DNA of 64,000 bases, taken from assembly GCA_963662155.1 (NCBI GenBank), contig OY759266.1, forward strand, positions 6,161,026 to 6,225,025. Reading direction: 5' to 3'. Below the pieces are notes generated by a model, which was given only the letters and a program-made list of their open reading frames with translations, searched no databases and was not told where the DNA came from. Source of the stretch: Lamellibrachia columna (Eukaryota; Annelida; Polychaeta; Sabellida; Siboglinidae). Position 1 is the stretch's first letter. Each line of letters begins with the position of its first letter. Positions 10,397 to 20,514 of the stretch are shown here, one piece after another. A program made the translations under genes and the position numbers.

Positions 10397-10614
10397 ATGG
10401 CGTCCAGCAATTGCTAGTCTAGTTCCTATCATTCCTCTTATGGTTATCGTTTACTTGCGGGTGAAAGAAGTGACAACGAAAGCGCACAAGTTGTTAGACC
10501 ACCTAAGGGTTCTTGTGCATACATGTTCGAACCGCACGCTGCAAAAAAACTGGCACCAGGGAGCCAGACACCAATTGTAAACGAGGACTTCGATCGACTC
10601 CAACACCATGAATG
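10397..10614 (+). pseudogene. P2X7 cytoplasmic-domain-like gene, first exon
   Basis: ATG at 10397 opens a frame whose seventh codon is TAG. The same frame then continues through SSSYHSSYGYRLLAGERSDN, RPPKGSCAYMFEPHAAKKLA and a negatively charged NEDFDRLQHHEW to a donor at GAATG|GTATGT (phase 2). The block ending in a Y-x-FEP motif and a short acidic stretch before a terminal W-C block is how the P2X7 intracellular-domain family begins in invertebrates. In this family a zinc-binding Cys exon should follow, but none is seen before the C-terminal exon at 11389. The early stop, the missing exon and the frameshifted last exon indicate a recently dead copy; the stop could also be a polymorphism or read error. 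The ERDPGL/WCSC exon remnants at 5.6-6.1 kb are the same family. Confidence 0.5.
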
Positions 10615-11388
10615 GTATGTAGACACGCCCTTACCTTAGCCTACTGCTTTAGCTACATTCTCTGTTTCCCAAACTTGGACGAAGTATTTATAAAAAAAAG
10701 TAACGCACTTTTGCATGTGACATCAGCCAGCCTTGAAAATATGTTGCGAATCAGTTACAGAGCAACGAACACTGCAAGAATTATATGTTTGGAAACAACG
10801 TCTCTTGTGTCTCTGCAGCCTACCCTAACATTATATTTAGCTGCATTTGTCACTCGCGCGTGACCGTCTTGTTAATTATACCATGTGTTGTCAGACGATT
10901 ATTTCATCATATAAGCTATACTGTTGTATGAACATTTTATTGTTGTGTCAATACAATAGTACAATGTTGCATTAACACCTGTTTTCTTTACAAACAATAC
11001 ATATGGAGCATTAATATCAATACAAGTGGTAACTTATACAAATTATTTAAGATTACACATATGTTGTTGATACAACCCAAATGTCTATTTGTACACAGTT
11101 GTCACATGTTAGGAATAATTTATATTTTGACTTCAATGTCACAAAGTTATAATCATAGTAATGCTGATTCTCAAATATTTGCAAACAAACACACAACAGA
11201 TAATCACTCAAGCTTACAGGTATTTCTCACAGGATATATACACTGCAACATATTTAGTAAACCCACACTGTAACCTAGACCTCAAACAAATGCTAAACCG
11301 TATTACTCAAAAACTGTCGCCGCAAAATACTAAGCTTATAAAATTACACCAATTTACAACTTGTACACAATACATTCTTGTTTTCCAG
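10615..11388 (+). other. Interval between P2X7-like exons
   Basis: Presumed intron sequence. The expected W-C-x-C-G-N-C exon of the family was searched for by eye and not found. Confidence 0.4.
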
Positions 11389-11534
11389 GAGATACCGCTA
11401 CACCGCATACAGGCAGTTTGTGTCCTGGGTCTGCGGCTGCCTAGGAAGAAGAACCCGGATGACTCTATCCTCATGTACAGGCGTTCACTGAACCAACTGG
11501 GGACTATGTTGGTTTCATATGCCCAACCCTGTAA
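11389..11534 (+). pseudogene. P2X7-like gene, C-terminal exon, frameshifted
   Basis: After TTGTTTTCCAG the frame that fits the phase-2 end of the first exon reads RYRYTAYRQFVSWVCGCLGR, a close match to the conserved YRxxAYRQFxxWxxGxLGxxxR ending of P2X7 cytoplasmic-domain proteins. An SSC that aligns with the family's PSC follows. A TGA then interrupts at 11489-11491. One frame over, the expected C-terminus GDYVGFICPTL and a TAA appear, so a single indel plus the stop break the gene. Confidence 0.6.
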
Positions 11535-12480
11535 CCACAGATGGACACAGTTATTTGTCATTGTCATGTGTAACTAGGCATGCCCCAGTCATTCGCCAAA
11601 TTGCGCCTGGCGAATGTTAAACAAATAAGGTATTCAACATCAGGAATGAAGTATTCAATGTTCAGAACTACTCAACAGTATTTATTTGTGCAATTAAATT
11701 AAATATATGATATTCATTGTAATAAAACATTACATAATTATATATTTTTTGTGAAATCGTAAATTATGTTATTAATAAAGAGATTCTGTACCGTGTGATT
11801 GCAGTTGTTAGCACGCACACACATTAAAAGTATTATCCATCAGGCATGAGAATATGGTTGGTGGTTTTTGGAAAAGGTCGTTTGCCTAAGGGTAGGAATT
11901 TTGTGTGATGGCCAAAGACAGGCAGTTTGTTGCTACGCTTTCACTGAACTAGGCCACATACTTTTCCCAATTTAATTATCGTTTTATATGCATGAAATCA
12001 GAAATGAAAGAACAGAACGAGTATTTGATTGAATTTGTTCTTGTTCCCTGCACGAAGTTGTATGTGTTGTATACATTTATATGAAAAGCATCATATATTT
12101 CATATTCTGACTAAATATTACATTCACATTTAAATTCTACACAATGCACCATCATTTAAAAGTTAAGTATAAGCATATCACATTCCAGGAAAACACAGGT
12201 CATTTTTTTCAAAACCTAACTTTTCTATTGGAGCTCTATATTCCGGGAAATATATAATAATGTGCGCTAATGGTGACAAGATTTAATAGGTAATGAATAC
12301 TATTGAATCATTGTGTGACAATATCAAAAGTTTTAACTTACAGAAACGTTTTAACTTACAGCTATAGATGCAGTAATAGGCAAAACTTTCTTGGAACCAG
12401 GGGGCTTGGCTGCGGACACTTTCCTTAGCTAAAAAAATATATAAAACAAATGAATAACTAATGTATAGAATAATGGTCAC
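11535..12480. other. No recognised feature
   Basis: AT-rich sequence without recognisable genes or repeats. Confidence 0.4.
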
Positions 12481-12490
12481 AATTTCATTA

Positions 12491-12494
12491 GCTA

Positions 12495-12556
<62 letters not shown>
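12491..12556. repeat. (TA)n microsatellite
   Basis: About 33 TA units with one G interruption near the left end. Confidence 0.9.
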
Positions 12557-12560
<4 letters not shown>

Positions 12561-12789
12561 CTAACTTTAAATAATAAAAAATATAAATGTTTGAATGATA
12601 TGCCATTTTCACAACACTGATATTAGTTGCCAGGCAATGATAAAGGAACCTGGGGAGTAATGTTTAATGCAGACCATCTACGGTATGTTTCATAACATGA
12701 AATTGAACATTGTATATTATTAATCACATCAGTGTGACAGTGATATAAATCAATCGCAAATGTAATGTACACAACCATGCCTATATCAT

Positions 12790-13123
12790 TGCGTGTTTGA
12801 AAATCCCCCCTCAGCACCAGTAATTTTAATACCCATATTTGCAATGTCATGGGCAAATAACATGACAAATTCATGTTCTATATACTCTGCCATCAGATTT
12901 GTAGCTGCACTTGATGTGGCCTGTTCCTCGAAACACCAAAGTGCGTAGAACAGATGACACTTCTTGGTGAGGGGCCAGCCCATTCCCTTCTCGTATTTTT
13001 TACTGCATGAACCCACGACAGGTGAAGTGAGGGAGCTTTTTCTCTCGACGGAAACCTGTGCAAACTAGTTTCATCCAAGGTGCAGTTACTACAGCCTCCT
13101 ACTGTGCACCTTTGACCACTCAT
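12790..13123 (-). pseudogene. THAP zinc-finger domain, frameshifted
   Basis: On the minus strand an ATG at 13121-13123 opens MSGQRCTVGGCSN, then SLHRFPSREK, a W in the middle, REWAGPSPRS and VICSTHF. This is the C2CH THAP DNA-binding finger (C6, C11 and later C-x2-H) with the typical FP and W landmarks. Directly after HF the family expects C-F-E; here CFEEQATSSAATN appears in a neighbouring frame and runs on for about 45 residues. A small indel therefore breaks the domain. THAP fingers occur in host transcription factors and in P/THAP9-like and other DNA transposases. No transposase catalytic region is seen, so the origin is open. Confidence 0.6.
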
Positions 13124-14129
13124 TTTGGGGACTTGAACGTTCGGCTCCTACACAACAACAATGAAGTTTTTTAGCGGCCCAAAGGAGGTGTGTCTTTACG
13201 TCACTTCCGCCATGCAATCAGTGGCTGGCCACCGATCTAGAAATCAGCGTGGCGCGTAATTTGAATGTTAAAAATTCGATAGGCAACTACTCATTTGCCG
13301 GCCGATATGGGGTCCAACTCGCGCTGTATGATTATTAACTGAAAGGATCACTCGAGCAAGGTCGCACGTGTCAGACACTTTAAATGGTTATAAAAAAAAT
13401 TACTCAAAAATGCCATAGCCTTCTTCTAAGTTGAGCTCTGTTTTACATAGCTGGAAACAGGAGTAATATGTGTGGTGTGACGCCTACAGTAGGCCAACGG
13501 CCCTACAGGGGCTTCTGTCTTGAGTTGGTCGAAACCGCGGGCAACTGAATCAACTTAGGCCCATGTAACTAATATATAATTTTTGTTGGTCGAGACGAAC
13601 GACGATCAACAGAGAAATCCACTGGACGAATAATATAGAATGTTGTTGACAGACACATATCTTGTTGATAACATTCATTGCAACAATACAACCTTAAACA
13701 AGGTTAATTTCACAAACACAGTGACAAACAAAATATTTACGACAATTTGTGGTATAACCTCCAACTCTGTTGACGAACCGCTTGTTTCCACGGAAGCCGT
13801 GTTGTTTATCGGTGACAGGCGCTGACATAATACAAGCTCCGCCTCTTCGGGTCGTGACCTCGGAACTAGCCGAAAGCTGTCCTGGAGATGCACTGACCAG
13901 CGACATCGAGTGTTGTAGACATCGAAGCGTTGATTTCAAAATAGCTTCTTCATTTAGACACAGTTGGCCGGTTTTAACGATAAGAATGCTTCTGTTTAAA
14001 ATCAACGTCCTCAGTGTGGATGAGGAAGAACGGACATACACCCTTCATACACTATTTTTTCTATAATACAAATAATAGTATGCTAGTGTAGTATGCTTGA
14101 TTGAATGAGCTAGTCCATGTTGATTACAG
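13124..14129. other. No recognised gene; intron before lectin exon
   Basis: Overlapping open frames at 13640-14066 on both strands have no recognisable motif. The interval ends in the acceptor of the lectin exon at 14130. No matching lectin first-half exon was found here or upstream. Confidence 0.35.
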
Positions 14130-14327
14130 ATGTGAAGCATGACCTCATTATCGAAGTAGGCATGAGCATAAATGATCAGCATCCCATGACATGTGCTGTT
14201 ACGATGATGGGAGAAAGTATACTTCAACGGTGTCTTATTGGAACAAGAGGCAGCGTTGTCAAGATCACAATGCCTGGGTCACAAGTCAAACTACAACTGT
14301 GCCAAGTAGAAATTTACGGATACCCAG
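14130..14327 (+). CDS. F-type lectin domain, second-half exon (orphan)
   Basis: The exon starts after GTTGATTACAG and ends at CCAG|GTAAAC, phase 1 on both sides. It encodes the C-terminal half of an F-type lectin (fucolectin/FTP) domain: DLIIEVGMSINDQHPMTCAV, a second Cys in QRCLIG, GSVVKITMPG and the characteristic LQLCQVEIYGYP ending. F-type lectins are secreted or membrane beta-jellyroll proteins that bind fucose, often in innate recognition. The Arg that closes the fucose-binding motif at the start of this half (x-N-R-L in the array copies) is not present (VKHDL), so fucose binding by the usual residues is unlikely. The matching first half is not found upstream; a first half lies 277 bp downstream, in the wrong order for one domain but in the right order if two domains follow each other. 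Confidence 0.75.
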
Positions 14328-14603
14328 GTAAACTGTATATATTATTGTTGCATATATACTATTGAAGTTATGAATTGCACAATGTTCATACTGTTAACGT
14401 AATTGAAAAATAAACAAACGATAGCGAGGTGCAAACGTTTTTTAGTGTACTAAATATATGAACATGTAAATTTACTTAACTATTTTATTAAAGCATGCAG
14501 TGATATTAAAATACAACCAGTTCACCTACCACATGTAATATATTGTACACACGCGTTACTGCAAAAGAAAAATCATTATTAATTATCCTGATTGTTTTTT
14601 CAG

Positions 14604-14804
14604 TAAATGTAATGAACTTGGCTTTTGGCAAAAGAGCGGTGGAGAGTTCAACTGTTGTTCCGGCATCACTGGCCACAGATGGCAGCACTGACTTAAAGCA
14701 AGGCAGTTGTGCACGCACCAAATATGAGAAAAACCCATGGCTTCAGGTCGACCTAGCAGCTGATTATGAAATATTGCAAGTTGTGATTACTACAAGTCGC
14801 AGTG
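14604..14804 (+). CDS. F-type lectin domain, first-half exon
   Basis: Exon bounded by TTTTTTCAG and AGTG|GTTAGT, phase 1 in and out. It encodes MNLAFGKRAVESS, then the landmark SLATDGSTD, GSCARTK, NPWLQVDLAADYEI and VVITTSRSG. This matches the start of F-type lectin domains (NLA.GK, A.DG, SC, W..VDL, V.IT.R). The key His of the fucose motif (SCTHT in the array copies) is Arg here, and the R-G-D-C-C loop is replaced by TSRSG, so canonical fucose coordination is lost while the fold signature remains. The following second half is uncertain: the nearest plus-strand candidates are the degenerate mini-exons in the 190-bp repeats at 15.7-16.5 kb. Confidence 0.7.
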
Positions 14805-15142
14805 GTTAGTAATTTTCATTACAATTACTTTGTTGATGTTGTTTTTGTTCCAGAAGAATGAATTCGTTTTCTTGTATAAAGTATGTTAACCTTATGCTTA
14901 AGAAGTATGCTGTATTATTTATGCGTTATGCTAATTTGGATAATTTTGAATGTATTTATGTCCAAGAATCAAGAAAAATGTACATGTCCAAATGATACAT
15001 GACCAAAAAAAAGTATTCTTTCTGAAACTATGTTGACATTATACAATATTCTACTATACTAAAACGAAAACTATACATCGAATGGCGAATGTACAATATT
15101 AAAAGTCAATGTCAACTGTGTCTGCGAAAAGTAAGGCTTATA

Positions 15143-15299
15143 CTAATGCTGCTTTCGAGTTTGTTCATGTTTACTAGTTAACCACGTGTAAACAAGATTC
15201 ACGACCCTGGTATTTACGAGTGTACGGGGGTCGTGAACTATATTTACATTGTGAACTCGTATTCACGAGAACTGGGAGAGCATTTGAGTGCAGCATTAG
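15143..15299. mobile_element. MITE-like element
   Basis: A 157-bp segment ends in inverted repeats (CTAATGCTGC at the left and GCAGCATTAG at the right) and has internal palindromic pieces around TCACGACC/GGTCGTGA. It has no coding capacity. Size and structure fit a miniature inverted-repeat transposable element; the superfamily is not clear. Confidence 0.5.
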
Positions 15300-15734
15300 A
15301 CCAAATTTGGTCAGTATTGTTGAAAAAAAGCTATTTGTACTTTCTTATAAACTTATTGATACATTATAATACAAAACACTTTCCCTAATATTACAAGCAA
15401 TGCACCATTACTCCAAACAAGTGTAATTTAGCAATTTTCTTTATTATGCAAATAGGTTATGTATGCACGTTGTATCTATATAAGCTTACCATACATATCA
15501 CCTTCTTTTGAAGTTTGATTTAGAGCATTTGTTTGAACATGATTTTTCCACTTCAAATGTGTATCCATGATTAAGAAAAATCAATATATACACTATTTCA
15601 ATTCAAGTATTGTCTATTGTTTTATCTTGATGTATGTCCCACGTTAAATAATATACATTTTGACTTTTGCATAAAGACACTTTATTTACATTAAGCTATT
15701 TATTACATTTTTTATTCAACAATTCAAGGAGGAC
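15300..15734. other. No recognised feature
   Basis: AT-rich interval without recognisable coding sequence. Confidence 0.4.
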
Positions 15735-16530
15735 AATAGCCATGATGCTGAAAATGTAATACTATAATCAAGCTATCCAATGTTTTATGTAAATATATAA
15801 TTATGTTTTCTTTATAATTTTAATCCCGTTATTACAGTATTTTTTGTTATCCGTAGGCTACGAGCCGGATATTAATGAAGCTGGACACTTGAAGTATTTT
15901 ACTGTATGATGTTTTGTATGAAACTATATGTCAATGGTGCTGAAAGCTTAATAGCATAATCACACGAACTAATGTTTTATATAAATGTATAATTATGTTT
16001 TCATTCTAATTTTTATTTCATTATTATCTTCATTTTCTTTATCCAGTAGGCTATGAGTCGAGTGTTTATTATGGTATACATTTTACACATCTTGCTTATA
16101 CTAGACCCAAGCCGAATGGTAATGATGATATAAACGTAACAACATATTCATACTAACAAATACATTATGTAAAAGTATAATTATATTTTCTTTATAATTT
16201 TAATCTAGTTATTATGATCATTTTCGTTATCCAGTAGGCTACGAGCCAGATATTAATGATGCTGGATACTTGAGTTGTGTTACTGAATGATGTTTTGTAT
16301 GAAACCATATGTCAATGAGGCTGGGAACTTAATAACATAATTATACCAACAAATGCATTGTATAAATGTATAATTATATTTACACTCTAATTTTAATCTC
16401 GTTATTACGATCATTTTCTTTAACCAGTAGGCTACGAACCGGACGTTAATGATGCCGGGTACTTAACAACTAAATCATATTAACGAATGCATAATATAGA
16501 TGTATAATTATATTTTCACTCTACCAATAT
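15735..16530 (+). repeat. 190-bp tandem repeat carrying a mini-exon-like segment
   Basis: Four copies and a partial fifth lie head to tail. The landmark AGGCTACGA/AGGCTATGA recurs at about 15855, 16047, 16234 and 16427 (spacings 192, 187 and 193). Each copy has an AT-rich, pyrimidine-containing lead and an acceptor-like TTATCCAGTAG or TTAACCAGTAG. In three copies this is followed by a short phase-1 frame such as GYEPDINDAGYL that ends at a stop within about 20 codons. Copy 2 is diverged at this point. The mini-frame may be a remnant of a lectin second-half exon (LKYFTV in copy 1 resembles LKNFVIEV), but this is weak. Confidence 0.65.
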
Positions 16531-16806
16531 TACCCTTATGTACCCCAATGACACCATATTGAACCACATAAAATCTCTCCTTACTCCCAAACCTAACTAC
16601 ATGTTTTTTACATGTCTTCCTTTTCATTTTGCACTCATTTTAGTTTTCCTATGCGTTACATTAGGAATCTACATAACATGTATGCACTGATCTACACCGA
16701 GTATTCTGTAACATTGATACATGCACATGATATGAATACACACAAACACATTCATTTACAAAATACTTCTTATGTATATAGTGGTTTAATTTTTTGTTCG
16801 ATCTTA

Positions 16807-17735
16807 TTAAATTCGGATTCGGACGTTGTCTAAGTCGATGACCGAATGCAAAACGTCTAGGAGTTTCTTTCGACGGATTGTATCAAACGCACCTAATAGG
16901 TTGATACCCAGCATTTTGATCACGTATTTGTATCGTTGACACTTCGCGGCGAGCCACCAATGTCCCCATACCACATTTGCTGTTGACCGTCCGCGTCGAA
17001 ATCCACTTTGGTATGACGAAGGGAAGTCATTCACTTGGTCGGAGATCCGTTGCAATGTGGTGAGAGATAGCATCTTTCGTAGAGTCATCAGCAGGACTTA
17101 GGCTCTTCAGAGGGCCTAGCAGTTTGCCGTGTTTCTGCAGTGCCATTAATACCCGTGTGCCTTCTTCAAGTGGGAGATGTTTCTCGAAGACTTCGTTGAA
17201 CATGTCGGCGACGAGTCGGAAAGTTTGGCAAGTGTGTATCTCAGAAGTTCGCCTGGAATCGAGTCATATCCGCATGGAATACTGTGTTGCATAGAAACAA
17301 GTTGAATGTTTCGCAGAAATGGATCAATAATTTACCCGGTCATATTTCGACATCCTCGACCATGGCTTCTGATGCATCGTTCGCCGTACTTGCGTGTGCC
17401 GGCCTGCGCGTTCCAATCACCGACGATGAAGACCATTGTAGACGATGTGAGACTTGAGTACGTCGTCGAAACACTTAAGTAGAACTCGTCAATTGCGCCC
17501 GCGCATTTTGCCACTCGGGTAGAAGCTGGAGCATATACATTGATGACTACATATTGAATGAAAATTGTGCACATAATTTGAGCTGTACGACTGAAACTCG
17601 GTCCGACACCTTTCAGAATTTGTGTATTCTGTTGATCAGTTTCGAGTGGGTTGCAAAACCTTGTCCGTAGTGGCGTAAGTCTGAAGAATGAGCAGATAAT
17701 CACCAATCTTGTCATCGTATTTCTTCTCACTCAGT
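16807..17735 (-). mobile_element. Decayed non-LTR retrotransposon (EN and RT parts)
   Basis: Read on the minus strand, 17730-17340 encodes part of an AP-type endonuclease (VVINVYAPAS, then VFIVGDWNAQAG). From about 17290 the frame continues into the reverse-transcriptase start (SIPGELLRYTLAKLSD-like residues split over frames, FNEVFEKHLPLEEGTRVLMA). After a frameshift near 17060 come YQSGFRRGRSTANVVW and GINLLGAFDTIRRKKLLDVL. The first catalytic aspartate of RT motif A is Asn here, the region between endonuclease and RT is deleted, and the rest of RT is missing, so the copy is dead. The clade is not certain. Confidence 0.7.
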
Positions 17736-18204
17736 TATTTTCGTAAACTTGCCATCTCTCCCTCCCACCCTCCCTCCCTCCCCCTCTCTCTATCTGTATC
17801 TCGTTTCCTTTCATTATCACCACGGTCTCTAGAGCTAAGCACCTTGTCTTTTATCTCCCATCGCCCCTTCCACTTTTATCCATGCATTCACCCCAGCTTG
17901 TATTCTCCTGCGAATGTCCGTTGCATTAACTAATTTGTGGATATCGCAGTTGCTTTGTAGATTTCCCCAAGTAATAAAACATATTTATGCGTTGATTAAC
18001 TCTGGTTCAGCATTTATGGCACAATTTGTCGAAATACTGTTCACACAACTGGGACTCACGAGTACTTCATAAGTAGCTGGGACCATGTGGGATAATCTAG
18101 TATGATGTATATGTCGCTGTCAACTCAACCACATTGTCAAGAATTATGTGTATTTGAGATATGATCTTTGGGTTGTTTGATTGCATGTGTTTATATTTGT
18201 ACAG
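17736..18204. other. CT-rich low-complexity tract and presumed intron
   Basis: 17755-17800 is a (CCCT)n-like pyrimidine tract. The remainder shows no genes and ends at the TTTGTACAG acceptor of the next lectin exon. Confidence 0.5.
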
Positions 18205-18435
18205 AAATAGGAGATGCGACAGGCAATCTTGCCCGTGGTAAGCCAACGACACAGTCAGCTACGCCTAATCGGACGCATAGCTCTGCCAAAGCAGTGGATG
18301 GCAAATTAGACCCACAGAGCTGCACTATCGCAGGCAACGATATGACTACTTGGTGGCAGGTTGACTTGGAAGCTGTGTACGAGATCTGGGAAGTGGTATT
18401 AACTAAGCACGTGATAAACCCTGATACGTCAAAAG
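18205..18435 (+). CDS. F-type lectin domain, first-half exon (orphan)
   Basis: Bounded by TATATTTGTACAG and TCAAAAG|GTAAAT, phase 1 in and out. The 77 codons contain GNLARGKPTTQSA, SAKAVDGKLDPQ, a single SC, TTWWQVDLEAVYEI and EVVLTKHVINPD, the usual first half of an F-type lectin. The fucose-binding His (CTHT) is replaced (SCTIAG) and the R-x-D-C-C loop is absent (KHVINPD), so this half does not carry the canonical sugar-binding residues. No second-half exon is seen in the following 9 kb, which are filled with a G-rich repeat and LINEs. Either the partner exon was lost or the next usable phase-1 exons are those of the array. Confidence 0.75.
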
Positions 18436-18774
18436 GTAAATTCATTATTAGAGACAAACCTTTAATGTCGGACCTTTCATTTCTGATTTGTCAAAAGAAA
18501 CAGAGTAGCAAGTCACATTTTTTATGTGATATGTGACATCTTCTTTTCAACTACACGTAAAGCCCTAGCATGCAGGAATTGTGCGTTGTGAAATATCAGT
18601 CATATTTGCTATTAAAGACAAGTTGTCGGGGACAAATCGTCGCGAATGAATCGTGTCGTGACTCGTATTCCGGTACATCCTCATCGTTGACAGGTGTTCT
18701 GCCTTCGAAAGAGAGGAAAAGCATTGAAATAAAAAAATTACTTTGTCGATTACTACATGACCCACAACAGTGGT
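18436..18774 (+). other. No recognised feature
   Basis: Presumed intron sequence after the lectin exon; no second-half lectin exon is seen. Confidence 0.4.
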
Positions 18775-18876
18775 GTGGGTGGGTGGGTGGGTGGGTGGGT
18801 GGGTGGGTGGGTGGGTGGGTGGCTGGGTGGCTGGGTGGCTGGGTGGCTGGGTGGGTGGCTGGGTGGCTGGGTGGCT
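18775..18876 (+). repeat. G-rich (GGGT)n/(GGCT) tandem repeat
   Basis: About 100 bp of GGGT units, with GGCT variants in the 3' half. The plus strand has more than ten consecutive GGG runs separated by single T, an ideal pattern for G-quadruplex formation. Confidence 0.95.
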
Positions 18877-19404
18877 GCTTTAGAATAAAGATAACATTGT
18901 ACGAAATAAATGAAAATATGTATATAACATGGAATACAAAAACAATATACAGTTGTAGAACGATTAATAAAGGTTTTATTCACAAATGGAAAACAAATTT
19001 CCACTAAAACTTACAAATTCTTACACGGGCAAGTTTTACTGCCAACTTCTTCACTGCCAACTTCTTGTTGCTTGTCAGCGGTCATTTTAAGAAGTTTGCA
19101 TGCACAGACTGAAAGAAACCACCAATTCTACGTAAAACACATCAAGGGCTACAATTGCCATTGCGAGTGCCCTTATCAATTCCCTAGTTTTCCCTCTCCT
19201 ACCATCTACATAAAATGTAGCGGTGTCCATGTTAGCATGTTTTTTACTGACTTGACGATGTACAGCAAGATGTCATCATCCTGCAAGAATAATCAAATAA
19301 CAAATTATCATGCTATGGACCCTTATTTGTGTGGCATAGTAGTTCAAATGCTAGACTCTTATTTGAGAGGATTTGCCCTCTTGCTTGGCTATGCACAGTG
19401 GATA
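18877..19404. other. No recognised gene
   Basis: Contains a short direct repeat near 19040 (ACTGCCAACTTCTT twice). Otherwise nothing recognised. Confidence 0.4.
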
Positions 19405-19545
19405 TAAAAGAATGAATAATCTTCGCGCAGTAATGACAGCATGGCTGAATGCTTCCCAGAGAAGTCGAGTTGGTGAACAGGTCTGGTGAAGTGTAAAGCA
19501 CTTTGAACAGTCCCAAGGACCGGATACAGCGCTGTATAAGAGTTT
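19405..19545 (+). mobile_element. SINE 3'-half fragment
   Basis: This sequence (GCATGGCTGAATGCTTCCCA ... AAGTGTAAAGCACTTTGAAC ... CAGCGCTGTATAAGA) matches the body and tail of the tRNA-derived SINE family found complete in the lectin array and again near 55.4 kb. The tRNA-like head is missing. Confidence 0.6.
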
Positions 19546-20099
19546 ATTTTTGTTATAAAATTATAAGTATTGAAAATGCACATCTTATAAGCTAATATAC
19601 CAACTAGTTAAGTGAAGATCTAGGTCATTGCATTACATTGCAACATAATTTATTGTCGAACCAGGTTCTGCTTAGTGATTGCGATATTGTTTATACCTCT
19701 TTTTCTCAGCAACCACAGGATTTTCAATTTAAAATTCTCTGACAAGACTAAATGTAACTGACTTCATGTATCAAGAGACATGCAAGTTGTCTCATTAACT
19801 TCGAAAACCAAATGGGTAAGGTCTGAACAAACATCATGTGTTCGTTTCACATTTAGAATTAACCATCGCACATTACCGCCGGGGGTAAGGCTACTTGAAA
19901 AAAATACCGCAGAAACGTGGTAGGTGTTTGCCTACTTATCATTGACAGTTAGAGAATTCCATTCATCTGATCTCCTGCGGAGCACAACTCATGAATATTG
20001 TACAGTTTGGTTTCTTAACAATAAAAGTTAGCCCCTGGTGTATAGAATAGTTCCTATTATAAAAGTGTGAATGCAACATACCCCATTTTGTGTTGACAT
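19546..20099. other. No recognised feature
   Basis: AT-rich interval between a SINE fragment and an inverted LINE fragment. Confidence 0.4.
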
Positions 20100-20510
20100 C
20101 TTAACAAGATTTGGCTTATCGAGAGTCCAACAATGTTCTCATCTATGTGTAGCCCGTCTTTAACAGATATCTGTCAATTCAATTTTTTTAAATATTCACA
20201 CTACTAGCATTAATACAATCATTTGGCAGTTTGTTCCACCCTCTGTCCAACCTACACTGCTCCTTAACTATTGCTGCTTTGTGTCCTCTGGTTGTACTGC
20301 CTTCTTTAAGTTTGAAGAACACATTCCTATCAACATCCTCATAACCGTTCACTATTTTAAACACTTCTATTTGGTCTCCTCTTACTCTCCTGGTCTCTGG
20401 TATTGTCAAACCACATTGTAATAAACGGCTTTTGTAACTAAGGTCTCTCAAATCTGGAATAATTTTAGTTGCTCTTCGTTGTATTCTTTCTAGCATGTCT
20501 ATAGTCTAGA
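20100..20510 (-). mobile_element. 5'-truncated 3' end of the CR1/L2-like LINE, inverted
   Basis: On the minus strand this encodes the RT C-terminus (MLERIQRRATKIIPDLRDLS, then GLTIPETRRVRGDQIEVFK, NGYEDVDRNVFFKLKEGS and LDRGWNKLPNDCIN). It ends in the same 3' UTR as the plus-strand LINE that follows (GGGCTACACATAGATGAGAA ... GGACTCTCGATAAGCCA). It is a separate, 5'-truncated insertion lying tail-out next to the 5' end of the longer copy. Confidence 0.85.
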
Positions 20511-20514
20511 TCTC

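Noticed and set aside
12283..12612. Ile-Tyr repeat proteins over TA tracts (also at 179, 29902, 35202, 56586)
   Set aside because: Translation of (TA)n.
13694..14066. Opposed frames of 98-115 codons between 13.7 and 14.1 kb
   Set aside because: Both strands are open with no recognised motif; no basis to choose either.
18753..19004. Pro-His-rich or Trp-Gly-Gly-rich protein over the G-rich repeat
   Set aside because: Translation of the (GGGT)n/(GGCT) repeat.
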